DNA of 64,000 bases, from positions 1-64,000 of the forward strand of contig NZ_JAENIQ020000007.1 of the NCBI RefSeq assembly GCF_016595275.2. Reading direction: 5' to 3'. Shown piece by piece: positions 52,848 to 60,430 of the stretch; the first letter of the stretch is position 1; each line of letters starts with the position of its first letter. Source of the stretch: Corynebacterium pygosceleis (GTDB lineage Bacteria > Actinomycetota > Actinomycetes > Mycobacteriales > Mycobacteriaceae). Position numbers and translations under genes: made by a program. Under the pieces are notes generated by a model. The model was not told the DNA's origin. It made no database searches and worked only from the letters and a program-made list of their open reading frames with translations.

Positions 52848-53157
52848 TTGAGCCTCCATAGATTGAGTGAAATTTTATTCTTGAGGTGGATGTATCCGTG
52901 CCTTTCGCCTAGATAGACTTCTTGAAACGCAAAATAAAATGGGGATAAGAAGATTATATATCAACTCTGCTGCGGTGTCATTATTTGCCGTGTTGATTTT
53001 AAACACGCTGACCTGCTTGACGACTTATTTACTTGCGGTCACTGGTTGAAAGAACGTGAATCGCCGTAACATGCAAGAGGGTGGGGTCGATCTGCCCATT
53101 GACGGGTATTACTTATTGAATTAGTTGATGTGGGAGCCATGGAAATGCAGCCATAGA
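52848..53157. other. Intergenic region upstream of the pentapeptide gene
   Basis: This low-G+C gap contains the promoter described at 52953-52981. A 36-codon hydrophobic frame on the plus strand (52939-53049) overlaps that promoter and has no ribosome binding site. No other gene is supported. Confidence 0.5.
52953..52981 (-). promoter_or_regulatory. Promoter of the pentapeptide-repeat gene
   Basis: On the minus strand ATGACA (52981-52976), a 17-base spacer and a perfect TATAAT (52958-52953). Transcription would start about 95 bases before the start codon. Confidence 0.65.
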
Positions 53158-53922
53158 TTAGGTAGGTGAATATACCCCGATTTCTAGCGATGAAGATATC
53201 AGGGGATCGTTCCTGGATATATCTTTTAGTGCGCGCCGACCCGTCTTCGGATCCAGTAGGCCCTTAAGGGTCAAGTCAGATATCTGGATCCGATGAATTG
53301 ACCGGACTGGATCTTCGGCACAGGTAGAAATCTGGGGGATGATCTGATGGTGTACCTGTCGAAAGCTAGAGAGTTTATCCCGTTTTAGTAATTTAAAGAC
53401 TGGTTCGTTGAACTGTGAGTAGGGGCTTGTATCCTGAACAACAGTCTTCATTACCTGCCGATACGCATCAAAAGCCTTTGAGTAGGGTTCTCTACTTGTG
53501 TGGCTGAGTTCGATAACGATGAGGTGGCCGTCCTGGCGAATTGCTCTGCGTATCTCCGATATTGCATTGCTGATGTCACGGCAGTGTGAAAGTGTGAGTC
53601 GTGCATGAATGATATGGAATGTCCCAGACTTTATTGGTAAATTCTCCACATCGGCTATCGCGTGGCGCCGTATTTCTCCGGTGATGAATTGAGATTTCTT
53701 TGGAAAGTGAATGTCGACACCATAATAGGCTAATCCAAGATCAGTCAGAGGGTCTCTCAGGGAGCAGGTGGCCGCCCCAAGATCGAGTATTGAGTGTCCC
53801 CATTTTATGTCAGGAAGATTAGAAACTAGACGGATGGATATAGGGTCGTACATTGTCGCTAAGCTATTGAGGCGATTAGCCTCGTCATGAGTGTTCCGGT
53901 AGAAGTATTTCGACCTATTCAT
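53158..53922 (-). CDS. Class I SAM-dependent methyltransferase of the YcaO cluster
   Basis: A 254-residue methyltransferase with a UbiE-like fold. Motif I is SILDLGAATCSLRDPL (the usual second Gly is replaced, LGAATC), motif II YYGVDIHF, and the post-motif regions are ADVENLPIKSGTFHIIHARLTLSHC and IRQDGHLIVIEL. The C-terminal third has no familiar motif and may bind the substrate. It begins 10 bases after the ycaO stop, with GGGATAGG overlapping that stop, so the two are co-transcribed; methylation of the peptide product is the natural inference. Confidence 0.85.
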   Translation of the reverse strand: MNRSKYFYRNTHDEANRLNSLATMYDPISIRLVSNLPDIKWGHSILDLGAATCSLRDPLTDLGLAYYGVDIHFPKKSQFITGEIRRHAIADVENLPIKSGTFHIIHARLTLSHCRDISNAISEIRRAIRQDGHLIVIELSHTSREPYSKAFDAYRQVMKTVVQDTSPYSQFNEPVFKLLKRDKLSSFRQVHHQIIPQISTCAEDPVRSIHRIQISDLTLKGLLDPKTGRRALKDISRNDPLISSSLEIGVYSPT

Positions 53923-53932
53923 TTAATTTGAC

Positions 53933-55609
53933 CTATCCCAGTATATGGGGAAGTAGGATATCTCGGTCATCATACATAGACTCGTGAGAATATTGGCCGA
54001 ATATCTCAGAGTGTCCTAATGTAGCATTATCATATCCAAATGTACAAGGTATTAGGCTCATATCTATCGCCCGCACGCAGACGCGATTGGACCGTACTCC
54101 AGGTATGTTCACGGCGATCGGGTTGGCCTTTTCGATGCTTGGCGGGGTACGGCACGAAACGTCGACGATTCTCAGTATCTCCTCCACCCTGCGGGGTCCT
54201 GCATTTCTCCAAAAACGTGCATGATCGAGTGAGGATCGGACTGTTTCTGGGGGGCGTGAAAAATCGTAGTCTAGAGGTATTCTCTTTATTCCTAACAGTG
54301 CTTCTTCTTGTGCTATATGGAATGCGGAGGTTTCATCGGCTTCTGGAGAGTCGATTTTGCCAGACGCCAATCCTGCCGCAAGTCCGTTTGTGTCCCAAGC
54401 GATAGAGAGTATGATACTTTCGTTACATGATCGGATTTTCCCGATATTGAGAAATATTAATTCGGGATTATCCCGGGTAGCCGTTTTGCAGGGGATCTGG
54501 TCGTATTTTATTAGCTCGCCCGTCACCATTCCGGTGGTCCACCACTTCATGAAGAAGTGGCGTTCAATAAGTTCCCGTGTGGCGGCTTCAAAAGCGGCTC
54601 GAAAGGTAAAATGGGCAGCAGTTCCGGAAGAATTAACAAGGCTCCTACGGCCTCTCTGGAATCGGGCTCTTGGGAAAAGTACTTCATCGCATATGCGAAA
54701 TATGGGTCCGGTGGTGTCTTCCGTGAAAATGGTCCGAACGTCGTCTTTAGGATCGCCATTTCGTTTCATGGGATCTCTTTGAATCTGGTCGGCGGTGAAA
54801 TGGTAATAGTCTTCATAGCTAGACCCAAGCTGCAGTCTGGCGCGAGGGCATTCCTCCATGCGCGCGAGTTCGAGCGTGCTCGGATAGAGGGATGACCGCT
54901 CTGCAGCTTCACTGACCGCTTTTATCTTGGCCAGTTCTCGAGTCTGATCCAATGCTGAAGCAACGATGTAAGGGGAGAATGTTCCATCCGATGCGACTGT
55001 CACAGGAGCGACGCCGAGATACCTGCGATCGCCACACAGTTCCAGGAGATGTTCTTGGTAGTTCGCCGCAGCTGCCAGAGGGCCTATTTCGCTGGAAGTG
55101 TTCGCTTGAAAGATCGGAGGATTCTCGAGCTGACATGGTTGTGCGGTGTTCAGCCCCCAAGGCGCTTCGTAGAGAATTTCGAGGCGTCCGACTACTAAGC
55201 CGATGAACGCCTCCCTGCGTTGTGCAGGCTGGAGGACTGACAGGGCTCTGAGCATCTCGACTTCGACCTGGTCGGCTCGTACGTCGTCGAGCTCAATTGA
55301 GAAGGTCGGTGCGTGGAGCGTTGGACCGTTCCCCTGGGGTGTCTGTTCTTGCTTGACGATGTATGTGGGAGTGAGGATTTTTTCCCAAGGGTATCGGGAG
55401 AGAGGGGGGGGGAGGTGAGGCACAGCCGACATGATTTTTCGTGCTGTGTCGATCTCGTCTTTTGGGGCTAGACGTACTGTGGCGCCAACCCCGTCGTGGA
55501 TGCTCCAGAATCTGACGGTTGAAGGAGCTAGGGCCACGCCGATGACCCCTACCCCCGTATCGGCTGGGGGCGTCGGGGGCCACGGGTCGGGCCGAGTCCT
55601 AGAACTCAA
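53933..55609 (-). CDS. YcaO-domain protein (TOMM/RiPP type)
   Basis: A 558-residue protein. The YcaO domain runs from about residue 195 (RYLGVAPVTVASDGTFSP) to the end. ATP/Mg-binding residues are evident: KAVSEAAER (Glu234, Glu237, Arg238), NSSGTAAHFTFRAAFEAATRELIER (326-350) and IAQEEALLG (434-437). The last part (NRVCVRAIDMSLIPCTFGYD) is like bacteriocin-type YcaO proteins, but the C-terminus LLPHILG lacks the PxPxP end of azoline cyclodehydratases. Residues 1-190 are unassigned and might be a degenerate leader-binding or E1-like part. YcaO enzymes use ATP to activate peptide backbone amides (azoline, thioamide or amidine formation). The TTG start overlaps the peptide gene's stop by 11 bases. 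Confidence 0.88.
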   Translation of the reverse strand: MSSRTRPDPWPPTPPADTGVGVIGVALAPSTVRFWSIHDGVGATVRLAPKDEIDTARKIMSAVPHLPPPLSRYPWEKILTPTYIVKQEQTPQGNGPTLHAPTFSIELDDVRADQVEVEMLRALSVLQPAQRREAFIGLVVGRLEILYEAPWGLNTAQPCQLENPPIFQANTSSEIGPLAAAANYQEHLLELCGDRRYLGVAPVTVASDGTFSPYIVASALDQTRELAKIKAVSEAAERSSLYPSTLELARMEECPRARLQLGSSYEDYYHFTADQIQRDPMKRNGDPKDDVRTIFTEDTTGPIFRICDEVLFPRARFQRGRRSLVNSSGTAAHFTFRAAFEAATRELIERHFFMKWWTTGMVTGELIKYDQIPCKTATRDNPELIFLNIGKIRSCNESIILSIAWDTNGLAAGLASGKIDSPEADETSAFHIAQEEALLGIKRIPLDYDFSRPPETVRSSLDHARFWRNAGPRRVEEILRIVDVSCRTPPSIEKANPIAVNIPGVRSNRVCVRAIDMSLIPCTFGYDNATLGHSEIFGQYSHESMYDDRDILLPHILG

Positions 55610-55682
55610 TCGTGTGTTCGGTGTCTGCGAAACTGCAGGTGCCGAGCATCTCGGTGTTGTCGATAATGTAGTTGACGTTCAT
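55599..55682 (-). CDS. 27-residue putative RiPP precursor peptide
   Basis: A short gene too small for usual gene finders. AGGAG lies 6 bases before the ATG at 55682, a consensus ribosome binding site, and a promoter lies about 37 bases upstream. The peptide is acidic and ends GTCSFADTEHTIEF, with one Cys (16), one Ser (17), four Thr (10, 15, 21, 24) and a C-terminal Phe. Its stop codon overlaps the TTG start of ycaO, so peptide and modifying enzyme are translationally coupled. Cys, Ser and Thr are the residues heterocyclised by YcaO cyclodehydratases. There is no Gly-Gly or other clear leader cleavage site. Confidence 0.65.
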   Translation of the reverse strand: MNVNYIIDNTEMLGTCSFADTEHTIEF

Positions 55683-55718
55683 GGAGTCTCCTAGAGGTTC
55701 ATTGTTGCAGGTGTATTG

Positions 55719-55747
55719 AGTGTACCGATGTCAGTTGATTTTGTAAA
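55719..55747 (-). promoter_or_regulatory. Promoter of the precursor-ycaO-methyltransferase operon
   Basis: On the minus strand TTTACA (55747-55742), exactly 17 bases, then TACACT (55724-55719). Transcription would start near 55712, about 30 bases before the precursor ATG. Confidence 0.6.
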
Positions 55748-55773
55748 GGTAACCAGTGGGCGTGAGTGTCCGT

Positions 55774-55790
55774 TATGATATTTAATCATA
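55774..55790 (-). promoter_or_regulatory. AT-rich inverted repeat upstream of the RiPP promoter
   Basis: TATGAT (55774-55779) and ATCATA (55785-55790) flank ATTTA, about 27 bases upstream of the -35 element of the operon promoter. The position fits an activator site; AT-richness also fits Lsr2 silencing. Confidence 0.35.
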
Positions 55791-55958
55791 TCTTTTTGGG
55801 GTGGTGACTTGTGGAATGGTGCACGTTGTAACTCGACGGGGGTGGGTGGGTTTTGTTGCGGGGTGTCGCCAGTGGTTGATGGCTTGTCGAGGTTGGATTT
55901 CACTTTCGCCCCAGGGGGCGACTTGCTTGGCTTGTCCGGGTTATAGATTATCTCTTGG

Positions 55959-56678
55959 CTACTGCTTTTGGGTCGTTTCGCCGCGGTCTACGATGTTTGC
56001 GTTGCCTCGTATGGAAGTTAAGAATGTGTCCCGTTGATCAAGGGAGTTTATCTCCGTGTATATCGGGCGGATATTTTTCCGGGTTTCCGCTACTGCTTTC
56101 CGATATTTAGCCGTGTTTCTTATGCTCCACCACAACGTTGACCGTGGTGAGAGAAGGGCGTGCGCGAATGATCGTTCGTACACTCCGGTCCAGATTTCTT
56201 CGTTTTTTCTGCGGCGTTCCAGTGTTCGTTTTAGGAGTGCCTGGAGGCGGTCCCTGCTGGGTAGGTCGATATAGAGTAAATGGGTAGCTCTTGAAAAAGA
56301 CGGCTTCAAAATTTCCCAGTGTTGGAAATCCGTTATCCAGCTTTGTGTAGTTAGTGCCGAGGATGCGCTCATGCTCAATTTGGTCGATCGCTTCCATCCG
56401 GGCAGGTAGTAGAGCGCGTCGAGTTCAACGTAAACTATGTTGGTGGACGTTGATAGTGCCTTCGATATTGTGGTCTTTCCTGCGCCGGGAAGTCCTGCGA
56501 CCAAGATGCGAGATTCGTGTGTTATCGAATTGAGCCAATCGGCAGGGTGTAGCAACGGTGGCACCTTCTTGGTGTTTGAATTCGATTGTAGGATTAATTT
56601 GTTGGCTTCGAGCCTTGATGCGATGATGGCTTGTGGCATTGATATGGACTTACTGCAAATTCGTGCTGGTCCTGTCAC
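55959..56678 (-). CDS. P-loop kinase, adenylate-kinase/FlaR (topology modulation)-like
   Basis: A protein of 239 residues. After about 55 unassigned residues comes an AAA_17-type P-loop kinase fold: Walker A ILVAGLPGAGKTTISKAL, VELDALYYLPGWKRS (equivalent to the HLDxLYWxPGW motif of FlaR-like proteins), LLYIDLPSRDRLQALLKRTLERRRK lid region and WWSIRNTAKYRKAV. FlaR-like proteins are uncharacterised nucleotide kinases. The start is uncertain (GTG 56678 or ATG 56639; no Shine-Dalgarno). It lies downstream of the zincin gene and upstream of the RiPP operon on the same strand, but 277 bases separate it from the precursor gene. Low G+C links it to the cluster. Confidence 0.75.
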   Translation of the reverse strand: MTGPARICSKSISMPQAIIASRLEANKLILQSNSNTKKVPPLLHPADWLNSITHESRILVAGLPGAGKTTISKALSTSTNIVYVELDALYYLPGWKRSTKLSMSASSALTTQSWITDFQHWEILKPSFSRATHLLYIDLPSRDRLQALLKRTLERRRKNEEIWTGVYERSFAHALLSPRSTLWWSIRNTAKYRKAVAETRKNIRPIYTEINSLDQRDTFLTSIRGNANIVDRGETTQKQ

Positions 56679-56699
56679 CTAGGATGACATCGGGACGCT

Positions 56700-57044
56700 T
56701 CACCCCCACCCCAGCTCGTGCAGTTCATCGTCGTCGAGCCCGAAGTGGTGCCCTATCTCGTGGCCGACGGTGATGCGGACCTGTTCGATCAGGTCCTCCT
56801 CGCTGGTGCAGTGGTCGAGCAGCGCCTCCTTGTAGATCGTGATCGAGGAGGGGAGTCCGGTGTGGTTGGCCAGCCGTTCCGGTAGGGGTACCCCGTTGTA
56901 GAGCCCGAGGATGGTGTTCGAGTCGGGGTTGTAGTCCTCGATGAGGATGGCGACGTTCCTGAGGTTGTCCAGGAACACATCCGGGATACGTTCGAACCCC
57001 ATGTCCACGAGCTCGTTGAAGCGTTCGTCGGAAACGTCGATCAC
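56700..57044 (-). CDS. Zincin-like metallopeptidase family protein
   Basis: A small protein of 114 residues of the actinobacterial Zincin_1 family. The metal-binding motif is TVGHEIGHHFGLDDDELHELGW (HExxH with a further acidic residue). No signal peptide is present, so it is cytoplasmic. The substrate is unknown. It marks the return to high-G+C core sequence. The GTG at 57044 is preceded by GAGGACGACAGGACC. It follows the Septum_form gene by 47 bases and is probably in its operon. Confidence 0.9.
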   Translation of the reverse strand: MIDVSDERFNELVDMGFERIPDVFLDNLRNVAILIEDYNPDSNTILGLYNGVPLPERLANHTGLPSSITIYKEALLDHCTSEEDLIEQVRITVGHEIGHHFGLDDDELHELGWG

Positions 57045-57091
57045 GGTCCTGTCGTCCTCGTTATTGTCGGCCTCGTCGCGTGCGGTGAACT

Positions 57092-58111
57092 CTACTGGCG
57101 GATGGGGTCGCGTTCCGGTTGGGGCTCAGGTGGCACGCCGTCGATCACGAACGGGCCGGTGGCGGCGCCCTCGAGGGTGGCGAAACCACCTTCGGCGTTC
57201 GCCTTGAACAGGGCACAGTTCACGGTGTTGGAGCCGCCGGTCCAGGCGTTGGCGTCGATGGCCGTCCAGAAGGAGTCCAGGGTCGAGTAGTAGAAGGGGT
57301 CGTCCCCGCCGAGATGGTCGCGTGCGGCCTGGGTGCAGGCGTCCTTGAGGAAGGCGTCCTGGTCCGCGACCGTCGGTGTGATCTCGGGGAAGATGGGCTT
57401 GAGGTCGATGACGGCGGTGATCTCCAGCTGGTGCGGTTCCGCGCAGTCCACGGCGCGGGGCGCTCCGGCGGCGTCGATGCTGACGCACTCGCCGGGCTGG
57501 AAGATCCGGGACTGGTCCTGTTCGGCCGCACGCCCCCGGGTCGTCATGGTCCTGCCGTCGTCATCGGTGACCTGTACGCCGCAGAGCATGGTGCGGTCAC
57601 CGGCCTCCCACGCGCTCGCCGGGGGGAGGATCGGGGCGATGGAGTACCGGCCGTGTGGTGTGTAGCGGCCACCGAGGTAGTCGATGGTGGGGGTCTTGCA
57701 GAGTTCCTCACGGAGTTGCGCCTGCCGGGTGAGGTTCGGCGCGGGGGCCGAGGGGCCGAACTCGCTGGACGGGTAGGTGCCCAGATCCTCCCGGGCGGAG
57801 ACCTCGAAACGGTGGTCTGCGGCGCAGTCCGCCTTCTCGAAGTCGGAGATGGTCCCGTCGTCGGCGACGTTCCAGGTGAGGCAGTCACCGATGTCCGCCG
57901 TGGTGAAGGGGGCGGCCTCCGGTTTGGTGGTGGTCGTCTCCCCGGTGCCGGTCGACGCCCCGGTGGTCACCGTTCCGGTGTCCGCGTCGGTGGGGGTGGG
58001 GGATTCGGCGGCGACGTGGCTGTAGGACCCGACGCCGACGGCGGCGACGAGCATCGCGATGAGTCCCGCCTGCACCGCAGTGGCTGAGCGCCAGGATCTG
58101 GTTGCTGTCAT
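57092..58111 (-). CDS. Septum_form domain membrane/secreted protein
   Basis: A 339-residue protein with an N-terminal hydrophobic anchor (about residues 12-34), a Thr/Pro-rich linker and two cysteine-containing Septum_form-type domains: GDCLTWNVADDGTISDFEKADCAADHRFEV and GECVSIDAAGAPRAVDCAEPHQLEI, each followed by further conserved Cys (LREELCKTP; FLKDACTQAA). The family is extracytoplasmic and has been linked to septation only by name. GGAGGAACC precedes the ATG. Confidence 0.88.
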   Translation of the reverse strand: MTATRSWRSATAVQAGLIAMLVAAVGVGSYSHVAAESPTPTDADTGTVTTGASTGTGETTTTKPEAAPFTTADIGDCLTWNVADDGTISDFEKADCAADHRFEVSAREDLGTYPSSEFGPSAPAPNLTRQAQLREELCKTPTIDYLGGRYTPHGRYSIAPILPPASAWEAGDRTMLCGVQVTDDDGRTMTTRGRAAEQDQSRIFQPGECVSIDAAGAPRAVDCAEPHQLEITAVIDLKPIFPEITPTVADQDAFLKDACTQAARDHLGGDDPFYYSTLDSFWTAIDANAWTGGSNTVNCALFKANAEGGFATLEGAATGPFVIDGVPPEPQPERDPIRQ

Positions 58112-58202
58112 GGTTCCTCCATCATGCCGGGTGTGTCGCCCGGGTGCACACCCCCGCCCCCGGGCGTGGAACGGGAGGGGAGAGGATGTGGCGGCGGTGT
58201 AC

Positions 58203-58973
58203 TCAGTCGGTGGGCTGTTCCGTGGCGCGTTCGACGTGTGTCTTCAGGGTGTAGCGGTCGGTGCGGTAGAGCGAGGAGCACCATTCCACGGGACGGTCAC
58301 CGGACAGTGACATGCGGACGATCTTGAGGAGCGCCGTGCCCGGTTCGACGTCGAGGACCCGGGCGGTGTCGGCATCGGCGTTGACGGCGGTGGCTATCTG
58401 TTCCGCCTCGGTGACGGGGAGCCCGTACTCCCCGTCGAGGATGCCGTAGACGGAGGCGTGGACGTCATGGTCGAGGATTCCCGCGACGTGGACGTTGTTG
58501 TACCAGCTGTCGTCGATGGCGTAGGGGAGCCCGTCGCCGAGACGGAGCCGCCGGAGGTGGGTGTGCGGGTGATCGCCGGACCGGAAGAACGCCTCCACCT
58601 CCACCGGCGGTGTGGCCGCGGCCTCGGCGAGGAGGACGTCGGATGTCGCGGTGAGTCCCTGGGCGCTCATCTCGGAGGAGAAGGACGCCAGGTGCAGGCG
58701 GGAGATGAGTGGGGCGGGGGCGACGAAGGTTCCCCGACCGCGCGCGCGTTTCAGGCGGCCCGATGCGACGAGGTCCCCGATGGCGCGGCGGACGGTGATG
58801 CGGGAAACCCCGAACGTGTCCTCGAGGACACGTTCACCGGGGAGCATGTCACCCGGTCGGAGTTCGGTGGTGCAGATGTCCTCGAGGATCTCCCGCAGTT
58901 GTGCGTGTTTCGGTTTCGGCCCGTCGGGGAGTTGTCGGGCGGGGAGCACCGGAAACTTCGGGGAGGTCACCAT
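58203..58973 (-). CDS. GntR/HutC-family regulator (FarR-like)
   Basis: A 256-residue regulator. The winged HTH ([62 protein letters not shown]) is followed by a UTRA ligand-binding domain ([30 protein letters not shown]-type region). Its position beside serS agrees with FarR of C. glutamicum, a regulator of amino-acid genes, as I recall. The ATG at 58973 follows TATAGT (58986-58981, minus strand) by 7 bases and is leaderless. It is divergent from serS. Confidence 0.9.
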   Translation of the reverse strand: MVTSPKFPVLPARQLPDGPKPKHAQLREILEDICTTELRPGDMLPGERVLEDTFGVSRITVRRAIGDLVASGRLKRARGRGTFVAPAPLISRLHLASFSSEMSAQGLTATSDVLLAEAAATPPVEVEAFFRSGDHPHTHLRRLRLGDGLPYAIDDSWYNNVHVAGILDHDVHASVYGILDGEYGLPVTEAEQIATAVNADADTARVLDVEPGTALLKIVRMSLSGDRPVEWCSSLYRTDRYTLKTHVERATEQPTD

Positions 58974-59079
58974 GTACACGACTATACCCGGTGGTCATAA
59001 CCGGACGGGGTTTCCCGGAGTCCGGGGGATGCCCCACCATCCGGGCAGTGGTACTGCAGGGTTCGGTAGGCTGGCATCC

Positions 59080-60339
59080 GTGATTGATCTCAAATTCCTC
59101 CGCGACAACCCCGACGTGGTCCGTGCCTCCCAGCGCACCCGCGGCGAGGATCCAGGGCTCGTCGATCAGCTGATCGCCGCCGACGCCACCCGACGGGAGG
59201 CGATCGTCGCCGCCGACAGTCTGCGCTCCGAGCAGAAGGCCTTCGGGAAGAAGATCGGCCAGGCCGCGCCCGAGGACCGGCCCGCGCTGTTGGCCGGCTC
59301 CAATGAGCTCAAGGCCAGGGTCAAGGACGCCGAGGCGACCCAGAGGCAGGCCGCCGAAGACGTCGAGCGTCTCCAGGCGCGGATCGGCAACATCGTCGAG
59401 GGTGCGCCCGCCGGCGGTGAAGACGATTTCATCGTCCTCGAGCACGTCGGCGAGCCCCCGAGCTTCGACTTCGAACCGAAGGATCACCTCGAACTCGGTG
59501 AGTCCCTCGGTCTCCTCGACGTCGAGCGGGGCACCAAGGTCTCCGGTTCCCGTTTCTACTTCCTCACCGGATACGGTGCGCTCCTCCAGCTCGGCATGCT
59601 CACCCTCGCCGCGCAGCGCGCCACCGCGGCCGGATTCACCCTCATGGTCCCGCCGGTCCTCGTCCGCCCCGAGACGATGCAGGGCACCGGGTTCCTGGAC
59701 AGTCACGCCGACGAGATCTACCACCTCGAGGAGGACGACCTCTACCTCGTGGGCACCAGTGAGGTCGCACTCGCCGGCTACCACGCCGACGAGATCATCG
59801 ACCTCTCCGGTGGGCCACTGCGCTACGCCGGCTGGTCCTCCTGTTTCCGCCGTGAGGCGGGCTCCTACGGCAAGGACACCCGCGGAATCCTCCGCGTCCA
59901 CCAGTTCGACAAGGTCGAGATGTTCAGCTGGTGCAAGCCGGAGGACGCCACCGAGGAACACCGGAAGCTCCTCCAGATGGAACGCGACATGCTCGCGGCC
60001 GTCGAGGTCCCCTACCGCATCATCGACGTCGCCGGCGGTGACCTGGGAAGCTCTGCGGCACGGAAGTTCGACACCGAGGCGTGGGTCCCGACCCAGGGCA
60101 CCTACCGCGAACTCACCTCCACCTCGAACTGCACCACCTTCCAGGCCCGCCGCCTGAAGGTCCGGTACCGGGACGACGACGGCCGCACCCAGCCCTGCGC
60201 CACCCTGAACGGCACGCTCGCCACCACCCGCTGGCTCGTCGCCATCCTCGAGAACAACCAGCTGGCCGACGGATCCGTCCGGGTCCCCGAGGCACTGCAG
60301 CCCTTCGTGGGCCGCGAGATCCTCGAACCCGTCAAGTAG
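59080..60339 (+). CDS. serS: Seryl-tRNA synthetase
   Basis: A 419-residue class II aminoacyl-tRNA synthetase that charges tRNA-Ser. The N-terminal coiled-coil arm (about residues 25-105) binds the tRNA long variable arm. Class II motifs are visible: motif 2 [34 protein letters not shown], motif 3 [22 protein letters not shown]. The true start is the GTG at 59080 ([12 protein letters not shown]), 7 bases after TAGGCT (59067-59072), so the mRNA is leaderless; longer frames upstream are not supported. Confidence 0.98.
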   Translation: MIDLKFLRDNPDVVRASQRTRGEDPGLVDQLIAADATRREAIVAADSLRSEQKAFGKKIGQAAPEDRPALLAGSNELKARVKDAEATQRQAAEDVERLQARIGNIVEGAPAGGEDDFIVLEHVGEPPSFDFEPKDHLELGESLGLLDVERGTKVSGSRFYFLTGYGALLQLGMLTLAAQRATAAGFTLMVPPVLVRPETMQGTGFLDSHADEIYHLEEDDLYLVGTSEVALAGYHADEIIDLSGGPLRYAGWSSCFRREAGSYGKDTRGILRVHQFDKVEMFSWCKPEDATEEHRKLLQMERDMLAAVEVPYRIIDVAGGDLGSSAARKFDTEAWVPTQGTYRELTSTSNCTTFQARRLKVRYRDDDGRTQPCATLNGTLATTRWLVAILENNQLADGSVRVPEALQPFVGREILEPVK

Positions 60340-60348
60340 AACATCCGT

Positions 60349-60391
60349 CCCGTCCCGCAGCAGGTGCACCCCGCAGGCGTGGCGGGACGGG
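60349..60391 (+). terminator. Hairpin between serS and the acyltransferase gene
   Basis: CCCGTCCCGC (60349-60358) pairs perfectly with GCGGGACGGG (60382-60391) across a 23-base loop, just after the serS stop. No T tract. Confidence 0.5.
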
Positions 60392-60430
60392 CGTCGAGAC
60401 GCCGCCAGCCGAACACAGACAGGACCCCCA

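Larger units (their letters stand above)
53158..55682 (-). other. Candidate RiPP operon: peptide, YcaO, methyltransferase
   Basis: Three tightly spaced minus-strand genes, the first two overlapping and the last two 10 bases apart, share a promoter at 55719-55747. A TOMM-type YcaO next to a tiny peptide gene is the hallmark of post-translationally modified peptide loci. No E1-like partner, TfuA, flavin dehydrogenase or dedicated protease is visible nearby, so the product class is open. Confidence 0.65.

Noticed and set aside
52939-53049. 36-residue hydrophobic peptide on the plus strand, toxin-like in appearance
   Set aside because: No ribosome binding site, and it overlaps the near-consensus minus-strand promoter of the pentapeptide gene; hydrophobic translation is expected of AT-rich DNA.
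55691-55903. 70-codon minus-strand frame between the kinase gene and the precursor gene
   Set aside because: It starts with GTG without a good Shine-Dalgarno, is Pro/Thr-rich without motif, and covers the promoter of the RiPP operon.
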